NCBI GenBank assembly: GCA_021014945.1
Contig: MU266685.1
Coordinates: 1-22,542, forward strand
DNA: 22,542 bases
Reading direction: 5' to 3'
From: Leucogyrophana mollusca
Taxonomy: Eukaryota; Basidiomycota; Agaricomycetes; Boletales
The translations under genes and the position numbers were made by a program. The first letter of the stretch is position 1. Each line of letters opens with the position of its first letter. Shown here in pieces: positions 12,133 through 22,206 of the stretch. The notes below the pieces were generated by a model that had not been told where the DNA came from, searched no databases, and saw only the letters and a list, made by a program, of their open reading frames with translations.

Positions 12133-12582
12133 CTAGTGCCTATGGATTATACGTGAACGTGAGGGTAAATTCGGTTCCTCAATTCGCAGATTAAAACTGC
12201 TGGCTGTAGATCGGCTCATGTTGATTGTTTTTTCAGAGACGCCTGGCAGTTCATCTTGGACCCGTTGGAGGTAAGCTGGAGCACCGAGCAGTGGCGATGT
12301 GAATTGTGGCGGAGAGAATATGTATGAGACGTGTGTCTGACAAATCATCCTCCTCATTAGGCTACTCCCGAGTTGGTCCTTGAATGTCTTCCTTCCTCGC
12401 ATAAGTACTTGGTGACGGTAGCAGCTGCGACTCTCTTGCTCTGACGTCCTCGTCTCGAGTCTCAGTTCATTCTCAACGGCTACAGCTCGAAAGCCATCGT
12501 CACTAACCAGTTCCAGGAGCGTCGCGTCGTCAAAAAGATGGAACACTCAATGCGCTCCAGTGATGTGCTGGGACCCAACCAT
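12133..12582 (-). pseudogene. Possible broken open reading frame of unknown origin
   Basis: From an ATG at 12582 the frame reads eleven codons (MVGSQHITGAH), then a TGA at 12549-12547. It then stays open for 137 codons to 12133. The open part has a protein-like, acidic start (VFHLFDDATLLELVSDDG) but no motif I recognise. It lies opposite in strand to the zinc-finger gene and upstream of the ferroxidase. It could be a decayed gene, an exon of an unseen gene, or chance. Confidence 0.22.
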
Positions 12583-13068
12583 GAAAGGTTTCAATTCATT
12601 GTATGAGATCTTTTTGCATGGCTCACTTGGAGGAGTTGTACGACTGAACATTGAAAACTTACTGATGAATGGTGCTCGTTGGCACCACCTTGTGAATCCT
12701 AATAGGCAGCAGATCTGTCATATAAGGCAAGTAGCGCAGACTTGGGCATGGTTAGGGTTAAACGCAGTGATCCAGATCTTGTTTGAAGCCATTCTCTTGG
12801 CTGGTGTAGCGCTCACTTCCAGTTGTCCTCCATTGGTTTAGCTTCCACTCTCGCATGCGCGAAAGTGTCAACAGGTGGATGTGCTCAAAGCTTTCTCGGT
12901 GTCTTCAGCTGAGAGAACGCGAAACACGTTGCATGCTTTCATGTGAGCCCCCACAGTAGGGTGTGGCGAAGGAAGCACAAACACGCCTCAATGTCGTGCA
13001 TTTTGGCGCCAGCCTGATATAAGACTTCCGAGCGCAAGAATTTCCACAGCTCCTTTTTGCTTATTACC

Positions 13069-16000
13069 ATGCCGGTGTGCTTGCTGTGTGGCCCAGGGAA
13101 GCAGCCCTCCTTTCCTGACATCCAAACACTACAGCAGGTTCGTAACTTCAACAATCTGCTGGGTTCGTACTTTACTGATCTCGGCAATGGTCGATGTCCC
13201 CCACAGCATATCAGCTCAAGTCACGTACTCCAGGCCAGTAATCCTGCCATATGCGTTCTCTGCGCCCGCACATTCAAGGACGCTACCGCGAAACAGCAGC
13301 ACATGCAAAGCAAGAAGCATTATGTGTGCACGACACCTAGCTGCGCGCGCAAATTCGCAACCTCTGATGAACTTAAGCGACATACTGCCGCTCACGCGAC
13401 CTATGTGGAATGCAGCACTTGTCGTCTGAAATTATCCCCCGAAGCATTGCAGGAACACATCAGGGTCGCTCACGCGCCCAAATTTACTTGCAAAGATTGC
13501 CAGAAAACCTTCACGACGGCCTCCGGGCTCTCACAGCATTCAGCCGATCGTCACCCCAGCTTCCCTTGCCCGCAATGCAGCGAGATTTTGCGATCCGTTG
13601 ACGAACGAAACCGCCACAAGGAACTGAAACACCCGACCTTCCCGTGTGACAGTTGCAGTTTGTCCTTCTCTTCTCGTGGGGATTTGGACAAACATACAGT
13701 TCGGCGCCACCTCCCCTTTCCTTGCGTATCCTGCACGGATGCCTTCGTGTCAAGCTCGGAATTAGATCGACACGTGTTCTCCGCGCACGCTTCATGCGAC
13801 TTCTGTCTTAAGGTTTTCGATCTGCGGAGCAGTTTGGAGGCGCACACGGCAGCGAAACATCCTACCGCAAGCAAATGTGGCATTTGCCAACATCCATGTG
13901 CTTCGAAATCAGCTCTTGACGAACACGTTGCTGCAGCGCACTCCTGCCCCTCCTGCCCTAACAGTGTATTTCTCACCTTCGATTCCTTAGAGGAACACCT
14001 GGCCGAGCATCGTTTACCCTACCGATGCCAGGTTTGCGACACGAGGTACTCCGAGGACAAAGCCTTGTCTCAACACTTCCGCGACTCTGCGGACGATGTA
14101 CACCCGACCTGTACGCGATGTGATGTGGCGTTTGTGGACGCAACCGCCTATATTTCTGTAAGTATCCGACTTGTGGCTGTCGCATCAATCCCTTACCAAC
14201 CTGTCTGTATGTCGCCAGCATGTCGACGCTACCCACCCTCAACTTCCATGTGGCTCATGTGACGGGCGGGTCTTTGACCCGGAGGAGCTTCCCAGGCACT
14301 ACCTTTCTTCGAAGAATCACCCAGTGTGCGGGACATGTCATTCGGGGTTCAGTGATCATGCTACGTTTGTCGCTGTACGAGGACTGTCTTCAAGTATAAG
14401 CGAACAGGCTTTGCTTACCCGATTATTACAGCACGGCGCTTATGAGCATCCAGAGGCTCATTGTTTCCTGTGTCATTGGCAGTTCGATTCTTCCGATGGT
14501 CTGCAGCGGCATATCAAACACTTTGGAGCCCATCCGAGGTGCGAGGAGTGCGACGTGAGGTTCGCAGACGCGGAATCTTATCACTCTGTAAGCTGCCCTT
14601 TCCGCCCATTTGGTCCCTGAGTACAGCTGACTTGATGTGTTGAAGCACCTATTCGACATTCATCAGCCCGGGTCTCCTAACCATACGAGGTCATTTAGCA
14701 CTCGCTTGGAAATATCTCCCCGGGACGACGATATCACATTACGTTCCCAAGCATCACCGTCTTCCCTCCCCGCGGAGAAACGAAGCACTGACGATTGGAG
14801 TCCGAACACAGAAGACAGTTTACCGTATGCCGCGTTCATCCCTCTCCCGCCAAGCACCAACGGAAGCTCAAGTCCTCTCACGCACAGGAGCGTCTCACCG
14901 AGCAGGACGCCATCCAACCAAGATATATTCGCTCCGTGGTCAACGGTGTCGAGATTTGCGGACTCCTCCACTATTGATGCACCCTGGACCCCAACGAAGG
15001 CCTCAGGGGTGGAGCTATCGCCCCCACTGTCGTCGATGCCTCTCGTTGGAACACCGGCCCCCACCCAAGCCCAGACGCTACCGGACTTTGATAGTCGCAG
15101 TCCATTCAGCCCCCGCCAGGAAGGATCGCCATTCTTTGAAGCCCCTGCGCGACCGATCAGCATCCTCGCGTTCAACGACCGAGATATGGATTCGGATAGC
15201 ATGTCCAGTGTCTCAGCGAAATCTCCCCAGCTAGTCTCGCCTGTCGTAGGACTACCACAGCCTGGCGAGATATCTCCGACCAGTTCGGAGTGGTCTACGG
15301 TGAGCGGGAGCGGGAGTAAGGTGTCCTTACCACTGCAAATGCCGTCTCGGAAATCGAGTCAAACTTCAGGCAGTGGGTCACCCAGGATCCCTGTCGTACT
15401 AGGTGGACGCAACGTGCCCAGACTAGAGGTCCCTGTGCCCCAGGCTGAGGGTCGCCTTTCATCGGGCTTCCCTCTCCCCAGGTAGGTGCCGTCCTTGCCT
15501 GAACGCCCAGCGACCGCCCCAACTTCTTCTGCATTCTGACAGCCCGTTCTCGGCCTCGCCTAGTTCCATCTCGCCGGAGTCGGCTGTGAATAATCTCTCT
15601 GTGAGCTTGACGCCGGAATATCTGCGTGAAGCGCGAGCATACCTCGCGCTCACGAACGTGTCTCCCCAACCACAGTATGTGGTGAGCCCGACGCATAGCC
15701 CCGCCCTCTCCTCTCCAGTTTTATCTTCGACTGGATACGCCGCTCCAGGTCGAGGGAAGAAACGTGAGGTGCGTTTCGAGGAAAATATCCTTACGGAGCA
15801 GTTATGGGGCCAGCAGTCGTCAAGCTCTGATGAATCTTCCATGAGTCTCCCTTCCCCGCGAGTCGCGGGGACGCAGGGCAAACCAGGTATGCTTTTTGGG
15901 ACCAGAAGTTATGTTAGGTCTAACGCCTTTGTACAGGCGTCAGCAGGCTGCCGCGTTTGACGTCGTTCAAACGAGGCAGGATGCCCAATGGGAGGTCGCG

Positions 16001-16283
16001 AACACTGTCTTCTTCTACTGGACATTCGGCTTCTTCAGCGACAAGTGCATCATCCATGTACCACTGCAGGGTGTGTCACAAGGATCCATGCGAAGACCTG
16101 ACAGCTACCATGTGCGGCCATCTTTTCTGTAACAGGTAAGGAATCTCCGAACCTCATTGGCAATGCCCTCATCATGGCTTCTGTAGTTGTATCACGGAGG
16201 CGGTCCTTGCAGATTCTCGCTGCCCGGTATGCAAGGCGGCGACGCTGTTGTACTGTTTGTTCCGCATCGACACGACTTCATGA
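13069..16283 (+). CDS. Multi-C2H2 zinc finger protein with C-terminal RING finger
   Basis: Eight exons (13069-13137, 13207-14157, 14219-14374, 14432-14587, 14646-15481, 15543-15886, 15937-16135, 16187-16283) join in frame to 935 residues. I count 17 C2H2-like fingers in about residues 4-450, starting with C4, C7, H24 and H29. Most have CxxC and HxxxH or HxxxxH spacing, without TGEKP linkers. A Ser/Pro-rich, probably disordered segment follows (about 455-870). At the end is a C3HC4 RING finger with C881, C884, C897, H899, C902, C905, C916 and C919. RING fingers usually act as ubiquitin E3 ligases and C2H2 arrays bind nucleic acids or proteins, so a nuclear ubiquitin ligase is a reasonable inference. 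No substrate can be named. The first four introns are all phase 0 and cut a finger just before its first zinc-binding His. Exons 3 and 4 are both exactly 156 nt. Confidence 0.85.
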
Positions 16284-17220
16284 ACTGTCGACTAACGCCA
16301 CGACGACGGTCTATCGACTATTCAAGGATCATCTGTATTTGTGAGCGATTTCCGCCTCGTGCAGCAGTTATCTATTAGCACTCCCTAGGAAGTTGGGCTT
16401 GCTCTCCTTCTAGAAGTGACGAGGTCCGAGAAGCTGGTGAAGGAGCCGCCCTTTTTCTCTTGTGTTTTTCGCGTTCATAGCTGTAGCCCTCCATGGTATA
16501 TATCGAAAATCAACTGTGTAACACAGGATTTCCCGATAACTTTCGAAAGACAAGCCCCGCGGCAACTCAGGTGCGTCAGAGGCACTGGATGATTCCCCCA
16601 CCGATCGCACCTTGCACAATAGGGGTCAGTCAACTTAAATTATTTCCGAGCTCCCCCTCCTTTTGAGCTTCACCACCACCACACCGTAGGATACTGATCT
16701 ATCGAAGGCCCGCCTCAAAGTGAGAAGAGTCGGGAAATTGAGTTACCAAGCCTCCACGCAGCATTTCTATCAGTAGTTTTAGGTATGATTCTCTGAAACC
16801 TTTTTCGCACCTCCTCATGTTTACTTCCTTCACGACTCTCGCCACCACCACACGCAGAAGAAAGCGAAGAAAATAGGCCATCCGTGATGCCCAGCCAAAA
16901 GTCACAAGTGGCTCAGCGAGGCTGAGAGAGGCTGAGAGGGTGGGAAAAAATAGAATAGTACGAGATCTAGGCACCGAGAGGTTTTGGTTATTTGAAACAT
17001 AGAAAAAAACAACACACGATGACTTTGCTGCGAAGCAGCCCATTTTGCGTCACCAAACACATACGTCACTGGATGCAAAGCACACAAACCACGCAAACCA
17101 CGCAAACCACACAAAGCAAAGAAATTCTTAGCTTTGCGTGGTTTGCGTGGTTTGCGTGTACGATCTCGCGATTCTACGATCTCTGCTTTACTATCCCCTC
17201 GTGTCACAATAACCGCGCCA
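16284..17220. other. Intergenic region before the transposase
   Basis: I see no coding frame in these 937 bases. Present are two short CAC-rich tracts (about 16671-16684 and 16842-16852), a GGCTGAGAGA duplication near 16919-16939, and the 9-bp repeat hairpin at 17081-17158. The left edge of the transposase element may lie here, but I could not find a convincing CACTA-type terminus. Confidence 0.5.
17081..17158. repeat. Inverted array of 9-bp repeats forming a long hairpin
   Basis: The left side holds four 9-bp units of the form CACRCAAAC (17081-17116; the last ends in G). After a 15-nt spacer the right side (17132-17158) holds three units in inverted orientation. The arms 17090-17116 and 17132-17158 pair over 27 nt with one mismatch. 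The structure ends 62 nt before the transposase ATG, so it is likely in its promoter or 5' leader. Functions such as transposase binding or control of expression are inference. Confidence 0.8.
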
Positions 17221-20200
17221 ATGAAATACTATTGCGACTGTAAGCAGAAGTGCGGGCGCATCAAGAGGGAAGTATCCCGGGGTGTTTTCAGGTCACACGA
17301 GAAGCATCGAATGCAGGACGGCAGCCTTATCACTCCAACGACACGTCGACTACGCGAGATGGTCGCCAGCGTTCGACGCTCACGTTCTCAGAGTGCTATT
17401 GCACATGCCGGAGATAACTTAGATAACCCGGTACGAATATCAGTGTAATTATTGTCACCATACAGCTCTACTCACTACTGTGGCCACCAGAACGACGATG
17501 ACGACGAACCAGGTCATCCGGCATCTCCGGAACTTCCTCAACCGAACCCCAGGCATCTCATCGCTGAAGATGCGGAACACGACGACGAGCCAGCATGCCG
17601 TCCAGCGCATATGCGATCTGAAACACCTGATTTCCAGGTGCGTCACTATTTAACTAATCCTACCACTAATTTACTGACTATCGATACAGTACGACCACCA
17701 GGATTCCATGGGCAGCGAAGCAGGCGCGGAATGTCCAGAAGTCCCTCGTCAAAATCCGAGCCGTCCAACTGTCGAAGACATGGAAGACGAGGGCGACCCT
17801 CCAGTTCCACAGCCGCTGGACGATGACGAAGAAGTCCTCTTGCAGGATATCTACTCTAACGTCAAGCTGGACGACCTTCGGACCTCTCTGGCCTTTATAC
17901 AAGCGCTCCGAAGGGCATCTTTGGACGACCCAGAAACTGGATTTGATGCCGACGCCATACAACGGATTCGAGATCCCCCGCAGTGCACACCAACTCTCGA
18001 CGGCGATAAGGTAAAAGTGGCCGCGATAAAAAATTTCATTCAACTCAGTCATGCCGAGAGCGACTACAATAGTACTCGACAGACCTTCATGGATTTCCAC
18101 GACAAGGCCGAGGATTTTCCAACGCTCTACCAAGTCAAGAAACTCATTACGGAGCTTACTGGGATCGAACCGATATTGCGCGACTGTTGTATCAACATCT
18201 GCATTGGATATACGGGCCCGTTCGCGGAACTGGACCACTGCCCCACCTGCGGAGAGGCTCGTTACGACCAGGCAAAGCTGCTTGAAACTGACGGCAAGGT
18301 CAAGGTCTCACGTAGGCGCTTCCCGACTATTCCCCTTGCACCACAGCTCCAGGCGATGTTCCGTGATCCCGACAAGGCCAAGGATATGCACTACCGCCGA
18401 GAGCGCACCCAGGAGATCTTCGATGAGCTCAATCGCAACGGAGGCATCAAGGAGTCCTACAAGGACTTTCTGGACGGCTCCGACTACCTCGAGGCTGTTG
18501 CAGATGGTAGGATCAAAGACGAGGATATCGTCGTCATGTTCTCGATTGACGGTGCACAGCTCTATCGAAACAAGGAGTCTGACTGCTGGATGTCCATCTG
18601 GGTCATATTCGAGCGGTCACCTGAGTCTCGATACAAGAAAAAGTACGTGCTCCCTGGTGTCATTATTCCCGGCCCCAACAAGCCCAAAAACCTGGATTCC
18701 TTCCTCTTTCCTGGTTTTCATCACCTAGCCGCCATCCAGAAGGAGGGACTCCCGATCTGGGACGCTTCTTGTGGTACCCGGTATCTCTCTCACCCCTTCC
18801 TTGCCATCGCGACGGCTGATGGACCTGGCCTCGCATACCTCAACGGATTTGTTGGCCACCATGGTAAGAATGGTTGTCGCCTTTACTGTGGTCTCAAGGG
18901 ACGTCACAAGGCCGGCTGCCCCCACTACTACCCTGTGCTCCTCAGACCACTCAATTACGATGTCCCCGGTTGCAATCACCCTGACGTGGACGCGAATGAC
19001 TTCGGCTCGTGTTCTGTGGACGACTACTGGCAAAACCTTGCAGATGTTCTCGATTCCGCAAACGAAGCTCAATACAAGAAGCGCCGCTTGGAGACAGGCA
19101 TCTCCAAACCCAGTATATTCATCGGGTTCCCATCAAACCGGATTCTCGAAGTCCCAAAGTGTTTCGGCTCTGATATCATGCACCTTCTATCTCTCAATCT
19201 CCCTGACCTTCTTATCCCCCTCTGGCGCGGAACTTTCGAATGCGACAAGGATGACGACAAATCCACATGGACTTGGGCAAGCCTCGCCGACGTACAAGTT
19301 TGGAAGGCGCATGGTGAGACTGTTGCGGCATCTACGGTCCATATCCCAGGTTCATTTGGACGTCCCCCTCGCAACCCTGCTCAGAAGATCAATAGCGGAT
19401 ATAAGGCCTGGGAGTATCACCTCTATCTTTACGGCCTTGGACCTGGATTGCTTCGCGAGGTTTTACCTGACGACTACTGGCGACACTTTTGCAAGCTTGT
19501 CCGTGCCGTCCGCCTCATCTCACAGCACACAATCTCCCGCTTTGAACTCCTCACCGCGCACCGCCTCTTCGTTGAATGGATCCAAGGCTTTGAAGAGCTT
19601 TACTATCAGCGTCGAGTTAACCGTATCCACTTCGTTCGTCAGAGCACGCATGCCCCTGGACACTATGCACGTGAGGTCGAAACCAAAGGTCCTCTCATCT
19701 GCTCATCACAATGGACCATGGAACGCACTATCGGAAATCTCACAGAGGAGTTACGCCAGCACTCCGACCCTTACGCCAACCTTGCAGAACGTGCCATCCG
19801 CCGAGCTCGGATCAATGCCCTGAAGGTAATGATTCCCTCACTTGACCCCATACCTGAAAAGACCGCAGCCCCTCGCTGGTCGCTGGATATTGGAGGGGGG
19901 TATCACCTTCTTCCCCAACACCAGCGTGGTCGGCAGGAGGCGACTCAGTCTGAGACATGGGCAATCAGGGAATACCTTGACGAGCATGCACCGAACTCAC
20001 CGGATTACAAGTATTTCACCCCCGGTGGCCTCTTCAAGCCCTCTCGTTGGGCACGCCTTCTACTCCCGAATGGCCAGAAATGCCGCTCCCTCTTTTGCGG
20101 CAGGGAGAGACGCTCAAATGCACGAAAGGCTCGCAACGTACAAGTGTGTACCCGACTAGAACATTGCCTTTATATTTATCTAACTATCTTCATTTCAGGT

Positions 20201-20549
20201 GACTGTTAACGGACAGATAAAATTTGCAGCCGTGCAGTTCTTTTTCGAACTACAATTCAATTTGAATACCCGTCCCAGACCCCTTGCCCTCGTATCTGTC
20301 TACTCTCCACCCGATCGTGAGCTCCTCGAAGCCTCCAGTGAGGCGCTCTACTCCTGCAAGTTTCTAGGAGATGCAGCCCTTCTCGTCATTGAGGCAACCG
20401 CAATCAATCAAGTTGTCGCCATGGTCCCTCACAAGGTTGGCGAAGACCATTGTTTCTTCATGTTCGAGCAACCAGGCAATGATGTGACTGACATGGGAGG
20501 CTTTTTGATAGCTGACGAAGATGACGAGGATGATGTCCATGACACGTAG
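17221..20549 (+). CDS. Tnp2-family transposase (CACTA/EnSpm-like DNA transposon)
   Basis: This enzyme family cuts and pastes CACTA-type DNA transposons. Four exons (17221-17430, 17491-17637, 17690-20143, 20199-20549) join to 1053 residues. The N terminus has a Cys/His cluster (YYCDCKQKCGR...HEKH, about residues 3-28) common in basidiomycete Tnp2 proteins. A zinc-ribbon-like part follows (CCINICIGYTG, then CPTCGEARYD). The catalytic core has FSIDGAQLYRNKESDCW with D406, then PGPNKPKNLDSFLFP, FGSDIMHLLSLNLPDLL with D614, and TMERTIGN with E797. These are my candidates for the DDE triad. The C terminus is acidic (DEDDEDD). No stop or frameshift interrupts it, so the protein could be active. I chose the ATG at 17221 because it precedes the Cys cluster; an internal ATG at 17708 would lose it. 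Terminal inverted repeats were not found. Confidence 0.88.
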
Positions 20550-20745
20550 CTTAGCGGTGTACTTAGGTGCTTGGTTTGACGTTCGAACGTTTGTTTTATT
20601 TCAATCTGTGTTATACGCTGCCTATGGTACATAAGAAGTTGCAAACAGTGTGAAGGGGGCAGCGGGTGCGGGGTATATGCGATGACAACGAACGACAAAA
20701 CAGTAAACATAAAAGAGGGAAACATACACGTGCTCGGGGGTGCAT

Positions 20746-21347
20746 CTAGTCGTCGTCGTGGTCATTGTTGACATCGTCGTCGACATTGTCTTCGTCGTCT
20801 TCGTCATCTTCATCGTCGTCGATAGCTGGAGTAGTTTTGAAGACGCGAATAGAATGGCTACGGATATTGTCCGAGATTGGTCTGAAGGGCCGTGGACGGA
20901 GGGAGTGGGTCGACGTGGGGGCCAAACACCTTCTTCAGAGAGCACGGGATCGGTGCGGATGCCATGCAAGATTATCGGTTCGGCCGTGACAAGTGTATTG
21001 TCCATTTCATGCTTGGAAGATCTAAACGAGCAGTTAGTATGGTATACAATCATGTTCACATTGCTTACTTCACTGGTGATTCAATGAGAGTGGTGTCCGG
21101 GTCCCCCTCGTCGCTCTCGGGATGCTTGAGTGGTGCATCCTTCGTAAATCTGAGGACGAGCTTCTACAAGATAGACAATAGTCAGTAGACACGACTTTGA
21201 TTGAATGGTACTCACTATGGGTCCGGGCTGTTTAGGCGTGAAATTGATCACATACGTCGGCCAGCTTTCATGGATACCATCTATATCCAGGACGACGGTA
21301 TCACCCCGGACAGTGACATTTGCGCTGTCAATGATTTGGTCAGACAT
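20746..21347 (-). CDS. Small hypothetical protein with acidic C-terminal tail
   Basis: I do not recognise the family. A four-exon model (21216-21347, 21069-21163, 20930-21021, 20746-20825) gives 132 residues. It starts MSDQIIDSANVTVRGDTVVL and ends in a run of about 24 mostly Asp/Glu residues. Intron 2 has a textbook CTAAC branch site before its TTTAG end, which supports real transcription from this strand. The last intron (104 nt) is less certain. Without it the frame runs on to 20622 with a Thr/Met-rich tail that looks like an out-of-frame reading of the acidic repeat. The gene converges on the transposase (196 bp between stops). It diverges from the coiled-coil gene with only 131 bp between start codons. 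Acidic tails often occur in proteins that handle histones or DNA-binding partners; no function is assigned. Confidence 0.5.
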
Positions 21348-21478
21348 AGGGCCGGGGAATACTTAGGGAAAGCACGGGGAACACGAAGAAAGGACTTAGG
21401 AAAATTCGGTAAATTGCTGACTAATCTCAATTAACATAGAGCGCTCCTATACTGACTTGCTTGTTGCCTCCTGCCACG

Positions 21479-22197
21479 ATGACCAGACCACGCCGGGACG
21501 CCAATTCTCAAAATTTTGATTGCTCGCAGCCCTCCGATTCCAGTGTACTTCCTATGCCACCTGGATACAAGCCACCTCCGAAGTCCCTTTCACCCAGCGA
21601 CTCACCCGATTCTCATATTGGCTCCCAAGACGAATGGTCTCAGTGTTCGCTCGACGACGAGATAGATGGCTCCCAGGAGCCCTATTCAATACGACCACAT
21701 CAATTCGGACACAACATATCAAATGACTGGAATTTCTATGCAAGCGTAAGTTCTGCATTCAATTTATTGACCCGTGAACTTGACATCTTGGTAGGATACC
21801 TCCTCGTCTACCAACATATCTTCGTCTCATGCACACACGCACCCACGTCCTCTACATCCCAATCCGTATATCCCCACCCCAAATACATTCACTACGCATA
21901 CATCCGACCCTCGTGACCCTCTCCCACTCGTTCGAAATGAGACTACACTGACAGTCTTCAAGGAGAAGAAACATCTTGAGCACAAGGTCATCAAGCTCGA
22001 GCGCAAGGTAGCTTCTCTTGAAGGCGAGCTCAAGTGTGCACAGTAAGTCCTCGTTCCACTCAATCTGCTTTTAGTAAAGGCTCTTATTCACGATACACAG
22101 CACACTCTATCAAGAGCTCCTCGACCGCCTGAATTCTCTCAGCGCGGGTGGCCGTGGGCCCACTATTTCTAATCCCTTCCTCGATCTCCTGCAAGCT
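21479..22197 (+). CDS. Coiled-coil hypothetical protein, incomplete in this window
   Basis: I do not recognise the family. Three exons (21479-21745, 21795-22042, 22101-22197) give 204 residues and end in phase 0 at a good donor, GTAAGG. The N-terminal half is Ser/Pro/Asp-rich and probably disordered (MTRPRRDANSQNFDCSQPSD). Around residues 140-190 is a charged heptad-like stretch (FKEKKHLEHKVIKLERKVAS, then LEGELK and LYQELLDRL) that predicts a coiled coil. If the donor is skipped, the frame continues through three copies of a 45-bp repeat and stops at 22350, adding 15-residue repeats that look like non-coding DNA. The true 3' exons, if any, lie outside the window. The gene shares a short divergent promoter with the acidic-tail gene. 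Confidence 0.6.
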
Positions 22198-22206
22198 GTA
22201 AGGGGC

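Larger units (their letters stand above)
11797..13068. other. Intergenic region: ferroxidase promoter and zinc-finger gene promoter
   Basis: No gene is supportable here. The left part is the ferroxidase promoter. On its minus strand two GATA-type sites lie close together, TGATAG at 11970-11975 and TGATAA at 11982-11987, about 175-190 nt before the ATG. A minus-strand frame at 12133-12582 is open except for one TGA and is described separately. On the plus strand a TATA-like GATATAAG lies at about 13016-13023, roughly 46 nt upstream of the zinc-finger gene ATG. No iron permease gene is visible. Confidence 0.5.

Noticed and set aside
12752..12760. Telomere-like TTAGGGTTA
   Set aside because: Only one and a half units. 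A telomeric relic would need several tandem copies.
12560..12841. Open frame of 93 codons on the plus strand
   Set aside because: No recognisable motif, no splice context, and it lies in the promoter region of the zinc-finger gene.
13551..13976. Long antisense open frame under the zinc fingers
   Set aside because: It mirrors the regular Cys/His codons of the sense strand. The sense protein is clearly real and the antisense product has no motif.
17067..17071. CACTG as a possible 5' end of a CACTA-type element
   Set aside because: I found no matching CAGTG with similar flanking bases and no target duplication on the right side.
20740..21087. Plus-strand frame starting with a long Val/Ile-rich stretch that resembles a membrane helix
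   Set aside because: It is the antisense of the acidic GAC/GAA codon run of the minus-strand gene, which has good splice and branch signals.
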